Below are positions 1 through 9,155 of a DNA stretch of 26,299 bases, in pieces. Numbering within the stretch: position 1 is the first letter of the stretch; each line of letters opens with the position of its first letter. A model generated the notes under the pieces. It was not told the DNA's origin, ran no database searches, and worked only from the letters and a program-made list of their open reading frames with translations. Both the position numbers and the translations under genes were made by a program. Source of the stretch: JBGTBQ01 sp041749275 (GTDB taxonomy: Bacteria; Acidobacteriota; Blastocatellia; Pyrinomonadales; Pyrinomonadaceae); assembly GCA_041749275.1 (NCBI GenBank), contig JBGTBQ010000079.1, positions 1 through 26,299 of the forward strand. Direction: 5' to 3'.

Positions 1-2
1 GC

Positions 3-737
3 GCGGCGACGCGCATCATCACCCCGACCGAGTGCGTGCGGCGCGAAGTGTGCGAACGCTTCGGAGTGCGCGTCGAAAAAGTCCACGCCGTGCCGGAGGC
101 GGCGCGCGCCGTCTTCCGCCCGCTGCCCTTCGCGGAGACGGCGGAGACGCGCCGACGCCTCGCCATTGACGGAGACTTCCTGCTCGCCGTCGGAACCATC
201 GAGCCGCGCAAGAACTTCCGCGCCCTCATCCGCGCGTTCGAGACGGTCGCGGCGCACGCGATGGCCGGGCGAAATCTGCGCCTCGTCATCGCCGGGGGCA
301 AGGGCTGGTTGAGCGACCCGCTTTTCGCCGAAGTTGAAAACTCTCCGGTTAAGGATCGCATTATATTTACAGGCTATCTCGACGATGAAGACCTTCGCGC
401 TCTCTATTCTTCGTGCCGCCTCTTCATCTATCCTTCACTCGATGAGGGCTTCGGCCTGCCGGTGCTAGAAGCGATGCAATGCGGCGCGCCCGTCGTCTGT
501 AGCGGCATCCCGGCCCTCGTCGAAACGGCTGGCGACGCGGCGCTCCACATCAATCCCGACGGCCCCGACTCAATCGCGCGCGGCATCATCGAAGTGTTAA
601 GCAGTGAGGCAGCGCGCCTACGTCTTTCGGAGGCCGGACTAAAACGAGCCGCTCGATTTTCGTGGGAGAGGACGGCGCGGATGACGTTGGACGTTTACAT
701 GGACGCGTTGAAAAAACTGGAACGGAATGGACGATGA
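3..737 (+). CDS. GT4-family glycosyltransferase, 5' end cut off by the window
   Basis: This is the C-terminal 244 residues of a GT-B fold glycosyltransferase (GT4, 'Glycos_transf_1'), which transfers a sugar from a nucleotide sugar on the cytoplasmic side. The frame is open to the left edge, with family-typical residues (RIITPTE, then VRREV) before the first possible GTG at 36. The true start therefore lies outside the window. Visible motifs are the nucleotide-binding region VGTIEPRKNF, the strand-loop RIIFTGYLDD, and the EX7E motif in DEGFGLPVLEAM followed by CGAPVV. Its stop overlaps the start of the next gene (ATGA at 734-737), so the two are probably cotranscribed and translationally coupled. 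The sugar and acceptor cannot be deduced. Confidence 0.93.
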   Translation, partial: AATRIITPTECVRREVCERFGVRVEKVHAVPEAARAVFRPLPFAETAETRRRLAIDGDFLLAVGTIEPRKNFRALIRAFETVAAHAMAGRNLRLVIAGGKGWLSDPLFAEVENSPVKDRIIFTGYLDDEDLRALYSSCRLFIYPSLDEGFGLPVLEAMQCGAPVVCSGIPALVETAGDAALHINPDGPDSIARGIIEVLSSEAARLRLSEAGLKRAARFSWERTARMTLDVYMDALKKLERNGR

Positions 738-2200
738 GCGAAGACGTTTCGGGGCCGGACGCGGCGCGTCGTGAAAGCTCTGTTCGGTCGGTTGTTCCCG
801 CCCGGCGGCGGTTGTCCACCCGCGCGTTGGAGCTGTCGCTCCTGCTCTTTCTGTGGTGTGTCTACGGGGCCGCGATCAATTCCGGCAACCTCGACGCCTT
901 CAATCTGCAACAGGCGGGCGTTGAGGCGATGGTCGAGCGCCGTCAGTTCTCGCTCGAAGGGTCTGACGCGCCGAAGCTACAGATTCGAGTCTATTACGAC
1001 GGCGACAAGCCTTTCGGCGACACGTTCCTCTACGACGGTCGGCAGTATGCGGCCAAGCAGCCCGGACAGTTTATGGCGGGCGCGTTGGTCTACTTTGTCC
1101 TGCGCCTCTTAGGTCTCAACTACGTCGAAAATTATCTGCTTGTCTCCGCGCTGGTGACCTTCTTTACCACCTCACTCATCACCGCCGCCGCCGCGGTCGC
1201 CGTCTTTCGCCTCGCGCGTGAGTTCACGGGCGGCGATACGCTGTTGTGGCCGCTGGCTGTTGCTCTCGTTTACGGGCTGGGGACGATAGCCTTCGTCTAC
1301 TCAGGCATCGCGCATCACGACGGCCTCGCTTCGGGCTATCTGGTCATCGCCTTTCACTTTGTAGTCTCGCTTGCGCGCGAACGGACGAGCGGGAGGAGCG
1401 CGAAAGTTGTGGCCGGCGTTGCCGGACTCATGCTCGGTCTGACGATTACCACATCCATGCTCCCGGTTTTTATGGTGTGTGTTGTCGGTATCTATTTCGT
1501 CTCGCTGCGAAGATGGGAGCTGATCGTTCCGGCGCTGCTCGGAGGCGTGGCCGGGGTGGCCCCGTTGCTAATCTACAACGCGCTCTCCTTCGGCAACCCG
1601 CTCCTGCCGCCGAACATCGCCGGAGGATACCCGGATTCGTACTTGCACTTCGACCCGCACAATACAGTTGCTAAGGCACGCTTCTACGTTTCGGAGATCA
1701 CCTACTATCTCCCGATTGTGTGGGCGGGGCTGGTAGGGCTGGCGTTTTACCCGCGCGACCTGTGGCGCGAGCGGTTAGTGATGCTCGGAATGTTGCTGGC
1801 GCTGGTATTTCAGATTCTGAATATCGAGACCCACGGAGGCTGCCACTACGGCCCGCGTTTCCTTCTTCCGGCGATGCCTTATGCTTGTCTCGGTCTGATC
1901 GGACTTCGGAACCTTCGCGCGCCAACGCCGAGACGACTGGTACTGGCGGCTATCGTGCTGGTGGGGGCGGCCTCCGTCTTCATCACTTCGGTGGGAGCGT
2001 TGTATGGAGCGATGTACTGCGAAATCGAGCACTACGCGCTCTGGCCGTACCTCGCGGCCCTGTGGCGCGGCGAGTGGCGGGTGATGCCTTTGGCCGCGTG
2101 GCTCGTCGCGCCGTTGGTGCTCTGTATGTTGCTGCTCGCCAGCGCATGTAGAAACTATCAACGCGCGCGTGCGTCCGAGTTGTCAACTCCGGTGAGTTGA
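734..2200 (+). CDS. Polytopic GT-C-like membrane protein
   Basis: The 488-residue integral membrane protein has roughly ten hydrophobic segments, the first at residues 31-48. An acidic residue (D54 in GNLDAFN) lies just after the first helix, where GT-C glycosyltransferases carry their catalytic Asp. A large loop follows (residues 60-110), and near residue 375 there is an ETHGGCHYGPRFLLP segment, a pattern seen in PMT/ArnT-like enzymes. These enzymes use polyprenyl-phosphate-linked sugars outside the inner membrane. I chose the ATG at 734 because it gives an ATGA overlap with the preceding GT4; the frame is open further upstream (to 662), but that lies inside the GT4 gene. The catalytic role is inferred. 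It could also be a non-enzymatic polytopic assembly protein. Confidence 0.82.
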   Translation: MSEDVSGPDAARRESSVRSVVPARRRLSTRALELSLLLFLWCVYGAAINSGNLDAFNLQQAGVEAMVERRQFSLEGSDAPKLQIRVYYDGDKPFGDTFLYDGRQYAAKQPGQFMAGALVYFVLRLLGLNYVENYLLVSALVTFFTTSLITAAAAVAVFRLAREFTGGDTLLWPLAVALVYGLGTIAFVYSGIAHHDGLASGYLVIAFHFVVSLARERTSGRSAKVVAGVAGLMLGLTITTSMLPVFMVCVVGIYFVSLRRWELIVPALLGGVAGVAPLLIYNALSFGNPLLPPNIAGGYPDSYLHFDPHNTVAKARFYVSEITYYLPIVWAGLVGLAFYPRDLWRERLVMLGMLLALVFQILNIETHGGCHYGPRFLLPAMPYACLGLIGLRNLRAPTPRRLVLAAIVLVGAASVFITSVGALYGAMYCEIEHYALWPYLAALWRGEWRVMPLAAWLVAPLVLCMLLLASACRNYQRARASELSTPVS

Positions 2201-2201
2201 C
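2182..2201. terminator. Perfect hairpin over a stop codon between convergent genes
   Basis: An 8-bp perfect inverted repeat (GTCAACTC, loop CGGT, GAGTTGAC) contains the TGA stop of the + strand gene. It sits at a convergent junction with only 22 bp between the two stop codons. No U-run follows on either strand, so it is not a canonical intrinsic terminator. A role in 3'-end protection or termination is inferred from position only. Confidence 0.35.
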
Positions 2202-2222
2202 GGGGCCGGCGTTCGGACTTAC

Positions 2223-4187
2223 TCAATCGAGCCAACTCGCTTCGACCCGCACGGGCAGCCTCACCGTCGTCGAGCCACGCAACGCGAACCATGTCACGCC
2301 CTCTTGCAGCATGTCGAGTTCGAGCAGGTAATCGCCCGGCGTTTTCGGAGCATTGACGACGAACTCAAATTCCATCTCTTCGCCGGGTTGCAGGTCGCGG
2401 AGCAGGGGAGCGCGCCCGTCATCATGCACAACCTCACGGCCCGCCGTGTCCAGCCAGTGGTTGCCGAGGCTCAACTGGAAAGGCGCGCCCATGCGCTCGC
2501 GCGCGGGCCACGGAACGCTCCCCGTATTTCTGACCACGGCGCGGACGGTCAGGGCTTCCCGCACACGCGCCCGCGTGCGTGTGTCGGACACGCGGATTTC
2601 GGCGCGGAAGTCCTTAGTGGGCAACGGCGCGGGGGAGCGCGGGGGGCCTTCGGCGACGTAGACGATGTAAGGCTCTCGCTCGTAGAGCTTGCGGCAGCGC
2701 GGGCAACTGTCCTCCGTGGTGATGACGAGCGCGCCCTCCGGAGCCGGCGCGTCGGGAGGGAGAAGTTTGAACGTGCCGGGGGGGATGCCCGCGAGCGTAG
2801 CGTACCAGTAGGCATGGACGTAGCCGGGTATCGGTTGCGTGTCGGCGAGGTGGATGGGGCGCGCGGGATGCGCGAGCGCCGCCGGGAGAATCTTCGCGGC
2901 GTAGTCGGCATCGAAGTCGCGGAGCTTTTTTGTTGAATGCCCGTCCGCGTGATAGTGCCACTGGAAGAGCGCGCCCTCCACCAGCACGAGCGCCGCGAGC
3001 AGACCGAGCACGATACGCCGCGAACGGCGGACGGCGTTCTCTTCGACGAGCCACGCGAGCGCCGGGACGGCGAGCACGAGGAGGAAGACGGGGAAGGCGG
3101 CGAGGCGCAACGGGTGCAGATACTCTTTAGTAAGCGAGGCGGGGACGACCGAAACCGCCAGCCCGTAGAGAACGAAGCGCCACCACGCATTGCCTGACCT
3201 GCGCCGCACCACGATCAACACGCTCGCAACGGCGAGCAGAAACGTCGCCGCGAGCACCGGGGGAAAGCCTTCGACGCTGACGGGCGGAGCCTCCGGCGTA
3301 CCCTTGAAGAGCATCCACCACGGGTTGAGATTGCCGAGATAGCTCTTGACGAACTCGCGCGCGATTTCACTGGTGGTGCTCCGTGGCGTGATGTATGTGA
3401 TGAACCAGAAGCGCGCGGAGAGCGCGCCGGGGTGTCGCCAGTGGAACACGCCGAGCGGGACGAGCGCGAGCGCGTAGAGCAGCCACGCGCGCAGCACTGA
3501 GGAGAATCGCACGCGGCGGAGGAACAACAGCAGGCCGAGCGCCAGCAGCGGCGCGAGCAGCCGCCCGACCGAATAGGTATATGTCAGCAGCGCCAGCGTC
3601 GCGGCGATGGCGCCCGCGTCCACATTTGACCAGCACGCCTTCGCCGCCGCGCGGTGCACGGCCAGCAGGAAGAGCACGGCGGCGAGGGGGTACAGCGACA
3701 CCTCCAGCGCGACGCTGCCCAACTGAAACAGCCACGGTGTGAGCAGTGCCATGAGCGCGGAGAGCAGCCCCACGTCGCGGCGTCGCGTCAGGCGCGTGGC
3801 GAGCAGTCCCAGACCGAGCGCGGCGGCGACGACGGCGACGGCGCTCAAGAGCCGCGAGGCGGTAATGCTCGGCCCGGTCACCTTGAAGACGGCGGCGAGC
3901 AGGTAGATGTAGACCGGGTTCTTATACTCGCCAAAGGCGCGGAAGAAGAGCGGGAAGGATTCGCCGTGTTCGTCGCGCCCCGTCGTCGCAATCAAATGCG
4001 CGTTGTAGGCGATGGAGGATTCGTCAAGATAGAAGCCCGGCGGATTCCCCAGCGCGCCCGCCGTGTAGAGCGCGGCGCCGAGCGCGAGCGCGGCGAGATA
4101 GATGAGCGCCGCGCGGCGACGCGACAGGCAACCGTTTGCGGTGTTTGTCTCTGACACGCTAAATCGAAACCGACGCGAAGTGGACAC
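2223..4187 (-). CDS. GT-C (ArnT/PMT-like) glycosyltransferase with C-terminal Ig-like domain
   Basis: The 654-residue protein has an N-terminal polytopic part (residues ~25-420). After the first helix it carries GFYLDESSIAYNA (D55-E56), the usual ArnT/PMT-type catalytic acidic motif. It probably transfers a sugar from a polyprenyl-phosphate donor at the periplasmic face. Residues ~526-649 form a separate beta-sandwich-like domain with NTGSVPW, LGNHWLD, LQPGEE, TPGDY and TWFALRGS. The same domain ends the four genes at 10.6-15.6 kb and is preceded by a PLPxxxFRA linker as in the two lipoproteins. By topology it should lie outside the cytoplasm. The start is uncertain: the GTG at 4187 has no visible ribosome site and lies 3 bp from a large palindrome. 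A GTG at 4157 (codon 11) would also keep the first helix intact. Confidence 0.9.
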   Translation of the reverse strand: MSTSRRFRFSVSETNTANGCLSRRRAALIYLAALALGAALYTAGALGNPPGFYLDESSIAYNAHLIATTGRDEHGESFPLFFRAFGEYKNPVYIYLLAAVFKVTGPSITASRLLSAVAVVAAALGLGLLATRLTRRRDVGLLSALMALLTPWLFQLGSVALEVSLYPLAAVLFLLAVHRAAAKACWSNVDAGAIAATLALLTYTYSVGRLLAPLLALGLLLFLRRVRFSSVLRAWLLYALALVPLGVFHWRHPGALSARFWFITYITPRSTTSEIAREFVKSYLGNLNPWWMLFKGTPEAPPVSVEGFPPVLAATFLLAVASVLIVVRRRSGNAWWRFVLYGLAVSVVPASLTKEYLHPLRLAAFPVFLLVLAVPALAWLVEENAVRRSRRIVLGLLAALVLVEGALFQWHYHADGHSTKKLRDFDADYAAKILPAALAHPARPIHLADTQPIPGYVHAYWYATLAGIPPGTFKLLPPDAPAPEGALVITTEDSCPRCRKLYEREPYIVYVAEGPPRSPAPLPTKDFRAEIRVSDTRTRARVREALTVRAVVRNTGSVPWPARERMGAPFQLSLGNHWLDTAGREVVHDDGRAPLLRDLQPGEEMEFEFVVNAPKTPGDYLLELDMLQEGVTWFALRGSTTVRLPVRVEASWLD

Positions 4188-4189
4188 AG

Positions 4190-4263
4190 GCGTTCAGAGT
4201 TCCGACTTTAGTCGGCTTGCCGAACGCGAGAGACAGCCGACTAAAAGTCGGCACTCTGAACGC
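4190..4263. repeat. Nested palindromic (REP-like) intergenic repeat
   Basis: Two ~29-nt arms (4190-4218 and 4235-4263) are inverted copies that differ at only about two positions, with a ~16-nt loop. Each arm holds a smaller palindrome, CCGACTTTAGTCGG or its near copy. The element lies in the 139-bp gap between two same-strand GT-C genes and abuts the annotated start of the downstream one. No U-run follows, so a REP/MITE-like dispersed element or an mRNA-stabilising hairpin is more likely than an intrinsic terminator. Copy number in the genome is unknown. Confidence 0.75.
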
Positions 4264-4326
4264 TTGGCGGTTGCTCGTCCAACTTCTCCGGGTCTCCATC
4301 TTTATGTACCGCATTGGTGGCGCACG

Positions 4327-6150
4327 CTACTCGTCCTCGCGGAAAAGATAGATCGAGCCGCCGAATACGGCTTCGGGCGCGCGGCGCCGATAGGCGTCGA
4401 GGGTGTTGACGCGCTCAACGTCCGTCTGCCCGCGACCGTTTATCACTCGCCCCGGCACGGTCGAGCCGTTGAGGTAGCTCGCGCCGACGGCGTAGTATCG
4501 TGTCGGCGGGATATCAGGGCCGGCGGGCGGCAGAAAGTCTATGTACTCGACGCCGTAGTGGCGCAGCGTCATAAAACCGCCGAGGAAAGCGCCGCGCACG
4601 CGTGTCTCGCCGCGCGCACGCAGGTACGCCGCCAACTCCTTCACGTCGTCGCCCCACTCGACATTCGAGTCCGAGAGATACCACCAATGCGGTCGCGCGG
4701 CGGCGAGTTGGTTCATGTAGGTCATGTAGTGCGGGTAGACGCGCAGCGTTTCGACGCACATCCAGCCGACGAGCACGATGGAGAGCGCCGCGCCGAGCAG
4801 TCGCGCGCGTCCGCCGAGACGCGGCGCGGCATCGAGGAGCGCGCCGCCGAGGATGAAGAGAAACATGTATGCCGGCAAATAATATCTGACGCCGATGTTG
4901 ATCGGACTCATCAACACGAAGATGGTGTAGATGATGAACGGAAGCAGCAAGATTAGAAAGCGCCCTTCGCGTTTCCTGATCGTCCGATGAATACCCCACG
5001 CCAGCGCGGCGAGCGACAGAAGCAGAAAGGGAAGCGTCGTCTTCAGCGCGAAGGCGACGGGGAAGTAGTACCACCAGCCAGTGTGACTGTACATGCCCAG
5101 CAAGCCCGCCGGGTGCCCTTCGCCGCCGTGCCAGAGTTGCCAGAAGACGCCGAGGACGAAGTCTGTCGGCAGCACGTAAGAGAGCACGCGCACGCTCCAC
5201 TCGACGGCGACGGCGCGCTCCGGAAACGAAGACGCCATCCAACGGAGGTCTTCGCCCGTCAGCGCGCGGCTGTGAAAGTAGTACGCGGCATGGATGAAGA
5301 GCAGCGTGACGAGCACCGTCACCGCCGCGTGTCGGACGAGCGCCGTCGGCTTCGTCCCTTCGCACCGCGCCGCGCGCCACAAGAGCACGGCGAAGACCGC
5401 GAGCAGGCTGGGCGCGATGATGAGCATCGAGAATTTGCTCAGGAGCGCGACGCCGCACGCCGCGCCCAGATATGCCGCGCGTCGCCACGTTGGCGCGCGC
5501 AGATAGCGGAGGAGCATGAAGCACACGAAGAGGTAGCCAAAGGCCGCCGGGATGTCGGTCTGCACGACTCGCCCATGCGCGAGCACCGTCGGCTCGATGG
5601 AGTAGAGAAGGACGGCGAGCACGGCGGCGCGCGCGCCGAACAGGTCGCGCGCGAAGGCGAAGAGCAGCACGCCGAGGGCGACCGTAAAGGCGACCATCGC
5701 CACGCGCGGCCAGTAGGCGATCCGCTCGAAGTCGGCGCGGTTGCTGTTCCAGAAGTGATCCTGATAAACCCACTTGCGCGCGTGCGGATCCGTAATCGCG
5801 GAGCTGAACGCTTCCGCTTCCGCGCGCGACATTTCGTGAGGCTGGACGAAGAGCAGCGGCAAACCGGCGACGATTTTGCAAAGCGGCGGGTGCTCGTGGA
5901 CGAGTTGGAAGTTGCCCGCGACAAAGTGATAGTATGCCGCCGGAATGAGCACGATCTCGTCAACGGTGATGGTCTTGCGCGCCGTCGCCGCCAGCAGGTT
6001 CGCCGACATCAATAACAGCAGCACGACGCAGAGCGTCTCGGCCCGGCGCGCGATTGTCCACCGCCACGCCGCGACGAACCGTCGCCGCGCGGCTTCGATC
6101 AACCGCCTTTCATCGAACGACTCCCACTCCGCTTTCAGTGATTCGTCCAT
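4327..6150 (-). CDS. PMT-like (GT39-type) membrane glycosyltransferase
   Basis: The 607-residue GT-C protein has a ~35-residue basic cytoplasmic N-terminus and the first helix at residues 38-55. The motif TVDEIVLIPAAYYHF (D64-E65) and HEHPPLCK (residues 85-92) follow, which are the acidic catalytic loop and HPP motif typical of PMT/GT39 enzymes. Many more hydrophobic segments follow. A soluble C-terminal part from residue ~490 begins YLSDSNVEWGDDVKEL, a region recurrent in bacterial members of this group. It probably transfers a polyprenyl-phosphate sugar at the outer face of the inner membrane. The ATG at 6150 is supported by GGAGG at 6155-6159 with 4-nt spacing. The gene lies upstream of the 654-residue GT-C gene on the same strand and diverges from the YfhO-type gene with only 17 bp between the start codons. 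Confidence 0.93.
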   Translation of the reverse strand: MDESLKAEWESFDERRLIEAARRRFVAAWRWTIARRAETLCVVLLLLMSANLLAATARKTITVDEIVLIPAAYYHFVAGNFQLVHEHPPLCKIVAGLPLLFVQPHEMSRAEAEAFSSAITDPHARKWVYQDHFWNSNRADFERIAYWPRVAMVAFTVALGVLLFAFARDLFGARAAVLAVLLYSIEPTVLAHGRVVQTDIPAAFGYLFVCFMLLRYLRAPTWRRAAYLGAACGVALLSKFSMLIIAPSLLAVFAVLLWRAARCEGTKPTALVRHAAVTVLVTLLFIHAAYYFHSRALTGEDLRWMASSFPERAVAVEWSVRVLSYVLPTDFVLGVFWQLWHGGEGHPAGLLGMYSHTGWWYYFPVAFALKTTLPFLLLSLAALAWGIHRTIRKREGRFLILLLPFIIYTIFVLMSPINIGVRYYLPAYMFLFILGGALLDAAPRLGGRARLLGAALSIVLVGWMCVETLRVYPHYMTYMNQLAAARPHWWYLSDSNVEWGDDVKELAAYLRARGETRVRGAFLGGFMTLRHYGVEYIDFLPPAGPDIPPTRYYAVGASYLNGSTVPGRVINGRGQTDVERVNTLDAYRRRAPEAVFGGSIYLFREDE

Positions 6151-6167
6151 CTAGCCTCCGCCCGCGA

Positions 6168-9155
6168 ATGACGCCCGACCGGCTGGCCGCGCTGCTGGTC
6201 ACGCTCGCGCCGCTCGCCTACTTTCACGCCGCCGTGCGCGGCCTCATCTTCCTGTCGCCCGCCGACGGCGCGACCTTCAACGTGCCGTTGCGCGTCACGG
6301 CGGCGCGCATGATGCAAGACGGTTTCCTGCCGCTGTGGAACCCGTATATCTTCGGCGGGATGCCGCTGCACGGCGCGGCGCAGGGGGGCGTGCTCTTCCC
6401 GCTCAACTGGTTCTACCTCCTCTTCGAGCCGCCGACGGCGACGAACCTGATGGTTATCTCAGGGTACATGTTGGCGGCGCTCGGCGCTTATCTCTACGCG
6501 CGGCGCGCGGGGTCTTCAATCACGGGCGCGGTCGTGACCAGTCTCGTCTGGCAGTGGTGCGGCTTCCTCGTCGGGCAACTCAGCCACGTCAACATCGTGC
6601 AGACCGCGGCGCTCCTGCCGTGGCTGCTGTGGGCGATTGATGGGTACGGCATGGGCGGCAAAAGAAGAGACGGCCTGCTCATCGCCGTATTCGCGTGTCT
6701 GCAAGCCTTCACCGGGCACCAGCAGACGCTCGCCTACTCGCTCCTGCTCGCGTGCGCGTACACCGTCTGTCTGGCGCGCTCGTCGAAACAGCAGGATGCA
6801 CGCGCGCGTTACCTTTCATCGTTGATACTCGTCGCGGCGGGAGTGGCGCTGGCCGCGGTGCAAATCTTACCGACGCTCGAACTGCTTCGCAACAGCGTGC
6901 GCTCGGCGTCCTCTTTCGATTTCTTCACTTCCTTCTCACTGCCGCCGCGACTGCTGTGGACGTTCGCCGCGCCCTATGCGCTCGGAGGCGGCGACGGGCG
7001 ACTGTTCCGCGCGGTATATGGCGGCCCGCCTTACTACGGCGAGTTCATCGGCTACGTGGGGGCGGCGGGCCTCGTACTGGCCGCGCTCGCCTTCATCCTC
7101 AAGCGCGACGCGCGGACGAAGTTCTGGACCGGCGCGGCGCTCATCTGTCTCGCGCTGGCGTTCGGTCGTTACTGGCCCTTCAAACTCTACGCCGTTATCT
7201 ATTACCTGCCGGTGCTCGGATTGTTCCGCGTGCCGGCGCGACACCTGATGGAGGTTGATTTCGCGTTGGCCGTGCTCGCGGGGCGCGGCGTCACTTATGT
7301 CTTGTCCAATATGTACGAACGCGCGCGCGTCGTCCGCTGGACGCTCCTGCTCGGTGCGTGCTTCTTTCTATTGACGTGCCTTGCGGTGACCATCGGGCGC
7401 CCGGCGGAACTCAAGCTCGGTCGCACGGCGCCCGTCAGCATTATGCGCGCGCCGGAACTCTTTCTGCCGCTTGTCATCGCCGCCGCGAGCGTGTGGGCGC
7501 TCTATGTCTTCGTGCGCGCGCGCGGGCGTGGGGCCTCGACACTTCTTCTGCTCGCCGTGCTGGCGCTCGACCTGTGCCTGTGGGGGCAGTCGAGCGGATG
7601 GCGTGTGGCGAGTCCGCCGCGCGAGAGTGAACTGTGGAACGCCCCCCACACCATGAAATTCCTGAGCGGCGTATCGGGCACGCCCCAGAGGATTCTGACC
7701 TACTCGCAACCCTTCGACCCGCGCGAGCCTTTCCGCAAGGCCGCGACGGAGGATGATGATGAGTTCTTCCTCTCGTTGCAGCCGGACACATACATGCCGC
7801 ACCGCATCGAGAACGCCGCCGGCTACGACGGATTCGGGCTGGCGCGCTACAGTCGCCTCGCGGACGACATGAAGGTCTGGGGCGATCTCGTCAACCCGGA
7901 GCGGAGCCTGTACGGTGAAGGGCGCGAGTTTGATCTGCTGAACGTTCGTTACCTCGTGGCGAAACGCCCATTGCCGGGCGCGGCGGGCAATGCATCCTCA
8001 TCCTCGACTTCGATCTCGCCGGCCACGATGCGCCTCGGCGATGAGTGGTTCGCCGAGCAGGAATTGAACACGCCGTACCTCGAACGCGGCCAGCGTCTTT
8101 CGTTCAGCGTGCCGCGTGTGGAGGCCGACCGTTTGGCGCTGCTCACGAACCTGTCATGGTCGGTCGCCGTGCCGGACGGAAAGACGATTGCGACCGTCCG
8201 GCTCCGCGCGGCAGACGGTCGCACGTTCGACTTCGAGTTGCGCGCGGGCGTGCACACTTCCGAGTGGGCATATAACCGCACCGACATCCGCGCGAAGATC
8301 AAACACCGGCGCGCGCCCACGGGGACGAGTTACACGGTCGAAGACGCACAAGAGACCTACGAGGGACACACCTACGTCGCGGCGTTCGCGCTCCCCGAAA
8401 GAGTAACAGTGACCGGCGGCGAGATCACGGTCGCCGCGCGCCCGGAGGCGCCCGAACTCTCTTTGAAAGTGGCGCGCGCGACACTCGTGGATACGAGCAG
8501 CGACCTAGCGACGGCACTGCGCGGCGACTGGGTGGCAAAGGGCGACGCGCCCGCGCCGTCTCCGGGCGACGCCGCGACGCGCTGGCGAAGCGTCGCACAG
8601 TTCGAACGCATCGGCGTTTACGAAAACACGCGCGCACTACCGCGCGCGTGGCTGGCGACCGGGGCGGCGGTTCTGACGGAACAGGCTGCGCTCGACGCCA
8701 TACGCACCGGCAGGCTGCCCAATGGCGGCGCGTGGGAGCCTCGGCGCACGGCGCTGCTTGTGTCGCCGCCGGGGTTGGACTTGAAGAACGTGGAGGCGTC
8801 TGGCAGTGCGGAGGTGACGAGATACGAGCCGAACCGGGTTGAAGTGAAGACGGTCTCCGACGCGGCTTCGCTCCTCGTCCTCGGCGATAACCACTACCCC
8901 GGCTGGCGCGCGTTTGTGGACGGGCGAGCGGTGAGCATCGTGCGAGTCAACTACAACCTGCGGGGCGTGCCGCTCACGGCGGGCGAGCACGTCGTGGAGT
9001 TCGTCTATCGTCCCTTATCGGTGCTCGTCGGGTTCGCTATCTCGCTGCTGACGCTGGCGGCGCTGGTGCTCTGGTCTACACGCATCCTGCCGGAAGATCG
9101 TGCGCGGCGCTTGTTCGCGCCCAAGTCGAACAAGATTATGAGGAGCGAAATATGA
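6168..9155 (+). CDS. YfhO-family large membrane protein
   Basis: The 995-residue protein has an N-terminal polytopic region (residues ~1-500), a large extracytoplasmic part, and a final helix near residues 952-975. Hallmarks of the YfhO family (PF09586) are LPLWNPYIFGGMPLHG near residue 55, the following helix block with LSHVNIVQTAALLPWLLW, and the C-terminal DNHYPGWRAFVDG plus FVYRPLS just before the last helix. Firmicute YfhO is implicated in glycosylating lipoteichoic acid, so a polyprenyl-phosphate-dependent sugar transfer is a reasonable inference. The ATG at 6168 is the first start that does not run into the divergent gene; no clear ribosome site precedes it. The frame is open upstream to 6054, but that stretch is antisense to the neighbour's N-terminus. 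Confidence 0.92.
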   Translation: MTPDRLAALLVTLAPLAYFHAAVRGLIFLSPADGATFNVPLRVTAARMMQDGFLPLWNPYIFGGMPLHGAAQGGVLFPLNWFYLLFEPPTATNLMVISGYMLAALGAYLYARRAGSSITGAVVTSLVWQWCGFLVGQLSHVNIVQTAALLPWLLWAIDGYGMGGKRRDGLLIAVFACLQAFTGHQQTLAYSLLLACAYTVCLARSSKQQDARARYLSSLILVAAGVALAAVQILPTLELLRNSVRSASSFDFFTSFSLPPRLLWTFAAPYALGGGDGRLFRAVYGGPPYYGEFIGYVGAAGLVLAALAFILKRDARTKFWTGAALICLALAFGRYWPFKLYAVIYYLPVLGLFRVPARHLMEVDFALAVLAGRGVTYVLSNMYERARVVRWTLLLGACFFLLTCLAVTIGRPAELKLGRTAPVSIMRAPELFLPLVIAAASVWALYVFVRARGRGASTLLLLAVLALDLCLWGQSSGWRVASPPRESELWNAPHTMKFLSGVSGTPQRILTYSQPFDPREPFRKAATEDDDEFFLSLQPDTYMPHRIENAAGYDGFGLARYSRLADDMKVWGDLVNPERSLYGEGREFDLLNVRYLVAKRPLPGAAGNASSSSTSISPATMRLGDEWFAEQELNTPYLERGQRLSFSVPRVEADRLALLTNLSWSVAVPDGKTIATVRLRAADGRTFDFELRAGVHTSEWAYNRTDIRAKIKHRRAPTGTSYTVEDAQETYEGHTYVAAFALPERVTVTGGEITVAARPEAPELSLKVARATLVDTSSDLATALRGDWVAKGDAPAPSPGDAATRWRSVAQFERIGVYENTRALPRAWLATGAAVLTEQAALDAIRTGRLPNGGAWEPRRTALLVSPPGLDLKNVEASGSAEVTRYEPNRVEVKTVSDAASLLVLGDNHYPGWRAFVDGRAVSIVRVNYNLRGVPLTAGEHVVEFVYRPLSVLVGFAISLLTLAALVLWSTRILPEDRARRLFAPKSNKIMRSEI

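Noticed and set aside
4987..6015. Long + strand open frame antisense to the GT39-type gene
   Set aside because: Arg/Glu/His-rich translation with no hydrophobic segments or motifs. It is the mirror of a well-recognised protein in GC-rich DNA.
6054..6167. N-terminal extension of the YfhO-type protein
   Set aside because: It would overlap the coding start of the divergent GT39-type gene and reads as a basic, non-membrane sequence.
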